Positions 62,960 through 64,000 of a DNA stretch of 64,000 nucleotides are shown here, in pieces. The stretch is from Bradyrhizobium jicamae. GTDB lineage: Bacteria; Pseudomonadota; Alphaproteobacteria; Rhizobiales; Xanthobacteraceae. Below the pieces are notes generated by a model. That model worked only from the letters and a program-made list of their open reading frames with translations. It was not told the DNA's origin and searched no databases. The position numbers and the translations under genes were made by a program. The DNA is taken from positions 1-64,000 of the forward strand of contig NZ_JAFCKQ010000031.1 in assembly GCF_018130215.1 (NCBI RefSeq), read 5' to 3'. Position 1 is the stretch's first letter; each line of letters opens with the position of its first letter.

Positions 62960-63448
62960 GGATGACGGCTCCGCGGGACCAAAAGGCGGGCGTTGGGATA
63001 TTAAACTGTAAGTTGTGACAATTAATAACGCTCGTCAAATGATAGGTGAGGAGCGACGTCGCTTCGCATGTCCGCATTGCCATGAACCGCCGGAACTGGT
63101 GCGCCGGCAACGTCGCCGGCATGGCGGGGAGGTGCTTGCAGTTTGAGAACCGGCTGGACCGACAATTATTCCTCGTCGGAAATCCGCTGTAACGAACACC
63201 AATGGAACCCGGCTGTCCACCGAAGGCTACGCACTTTTTTCAAGCCCCAGGACAATACCAAAGTAGTAGGTAGGGACAGTCGCCAGAGCTCGATCAAACC
63301 GCCGCGCGGCACCGACACCTCTCGGTAGCCTGTTGATCTTCAAGTAGAAACGGCACTGGAACTTTGTTCTGCCCCGGAGAACTACGGATACCTGCCTGCG
63401 ATTGGCGTGTTGTGCGATAATGCGGCGGATCGGAGCAGGCACCGCCGG
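62960..63448. other. intergenic region, no gene supported
   Basis: No convincing frame; AT content is somewhat higher near 63001-63050. Nothing recognisable. Confidence 0.45.
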
Positions 63449-63562
63449 ATGGAACCCTATCATTCGCGGGAGAAAGCCAGGATCACTGCCGGCGCGGTTG
63501 CGGCCGTCGTGACGACGGCGATGCTGTTCGTGATTTTGTTCGCAGTTCTGATCACCCCATAG
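63449..63562 (+). CDS. small single-span membrane protein, 37 aa
   Basis: MEPYHSREKARITAGAVAAV, then VTTAMLFVILFAVLITP-stop. The polar N-terminus and one C-terminal hydrophobic helix are clear. No family recognised. Confidence 0.45.
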   Translation: MEPYHSREKARITAGAVAAVVTTAMLFVILFAVLITP

Positions 63563-64000
63563 GCACGTCAGTTCGGTAACGGGTCGTCACCTGCGAAGGC
63601 CGCGAGGATGAATGGTTTTCGGCTCCGGTCGGAAGGCACGACGGAACAAATCAGGACGCTATCCGAAATGGCTAATCCGGATCGGTTCTCGTTTTGCCGC
63701 ACTTTCGCGAGTAGAAATGGATTCGCGCTCTGATGAGCGTTGGAAGGGGACGGCTCCGGCGTTTCACCTGCCAGCCCCAGGCGCCGGGGCCGTTCCGCGC
63801 AAGTCGCTCACAGCACAACGCCGCCCGCTTGAATACCTGCGGACGGCGTCGGCTCTAGCCCCAGGAAGGTCGCGGCAAAATCCTGGCTTGTGTGAGTACG
63901 AACGACACCCGAAAAAGGTTCAGAGGCTGGAGTCCGTATGATTGCGGTCCTCCAGCAGGACCATGGGAAGCGTCCGGGTGACTGACATCCTTCGGCCCCG
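63563..64000. other. edge region, no gene supported
   Basis: The longest frame (63612-63941) is Arg/Pro-rich and not protein-like. Nothing else seen up to the right edge. Confidence 0.45.

Noticed and set aside
63612..63941. 109-codon plus-strand frame at the right edge
   Set aside because: Arg/Pro-rich, no ribosome site, no domain.

Overview
The window looks like a chromosomal segment of an alphaproteobacterium of the order Hyphomicrobiales, most likely Bradyrhizobium or a close relative. The grounds are high GC, dense coding, a flagellar export block (fliP-fliO / flgB-flgC-fliE-fliQ-fliR-flhB) next to a CckA-type hybrid kinase, two TTAA-N7-TTAA CtrA-type boxes, and several palindromic intergenic repeats of a kind I associate with Bradyrhizobium. 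The genus call is inference; no rRNA or tRNA gene was seen.

Layout. (1) 1-8450 is accessory DNA: an IS21-type istA remnant at the edge, an XRE regulator with a duplicated operator, two hypothetical genes, a gene-poor scar, then a run of short, often overlapping minus-strand genes (about 3650-8411) that looks like a decayed prophage or integrated element. It holds truncated genes, an SSB-like acidic tail and a gene with an internal stop. (2) 8466-28236 is the motility and cell-cycle block: a CtrA box in front of a 1260-residue TPR protein, a metabolic interlude (frameshifted serine hydrolase, LysR, SDR, tautomerase, MFS, aminotransferase, VOC), then fliP/fliO diverging from flgBC-fliEQR-flhB across a second CtrA box, then cckA. 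CckA normally feeds phosphate to CtrA, so the kinase sits beside predicted CtrA targets. (3) 28350-36813 is housekeeping and stress: ATC hydrolase, Tim44-like protein, GST, GFA, ICMT-like methyltransferase, an ArsR/SRPBCC pair, a Kazal protein, class I fumarase and DUF429.

(4) 36896-41003 is the most interesting part. A TetR gene, an RPE65-type carotenoid oxygenase and two multi-span membrane proteins (one YciB/IspA-like) are tied together by two near-identical intergenic modules. Each has an identical 19-bp palindrome and a second palindrome, with centres exactly 54 bp apart. A MAPEG-type protein lies between them. I read this as a TetR regulon. (5) 41318-47382 has a SET-domain methyltransferase, an NsrR/Rrf2 regulator facing a group III truncated haemoglobin over a 31-bp palindrome, a MmyB-type regulator, FrnE/DsbA, NIPSNAP and a CelD-type acetyltransferase. 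(6) 47480-53110 has a repeat element, nikR facing a TonB receptor over an exact GTATGA-N16-TCATAC box (a nickel uptake module), a TctC-type binding protein and a cysteine synthase. (7) 53306-64000 has a class III cyclase/TolB/TPR protein, a PQQ dehydrogenase, a cupin, a CBS protein, a PaaI thioesterase, an amidase and several small secreted or membrane proteins. Two of these are DPWG-motif paralogues.
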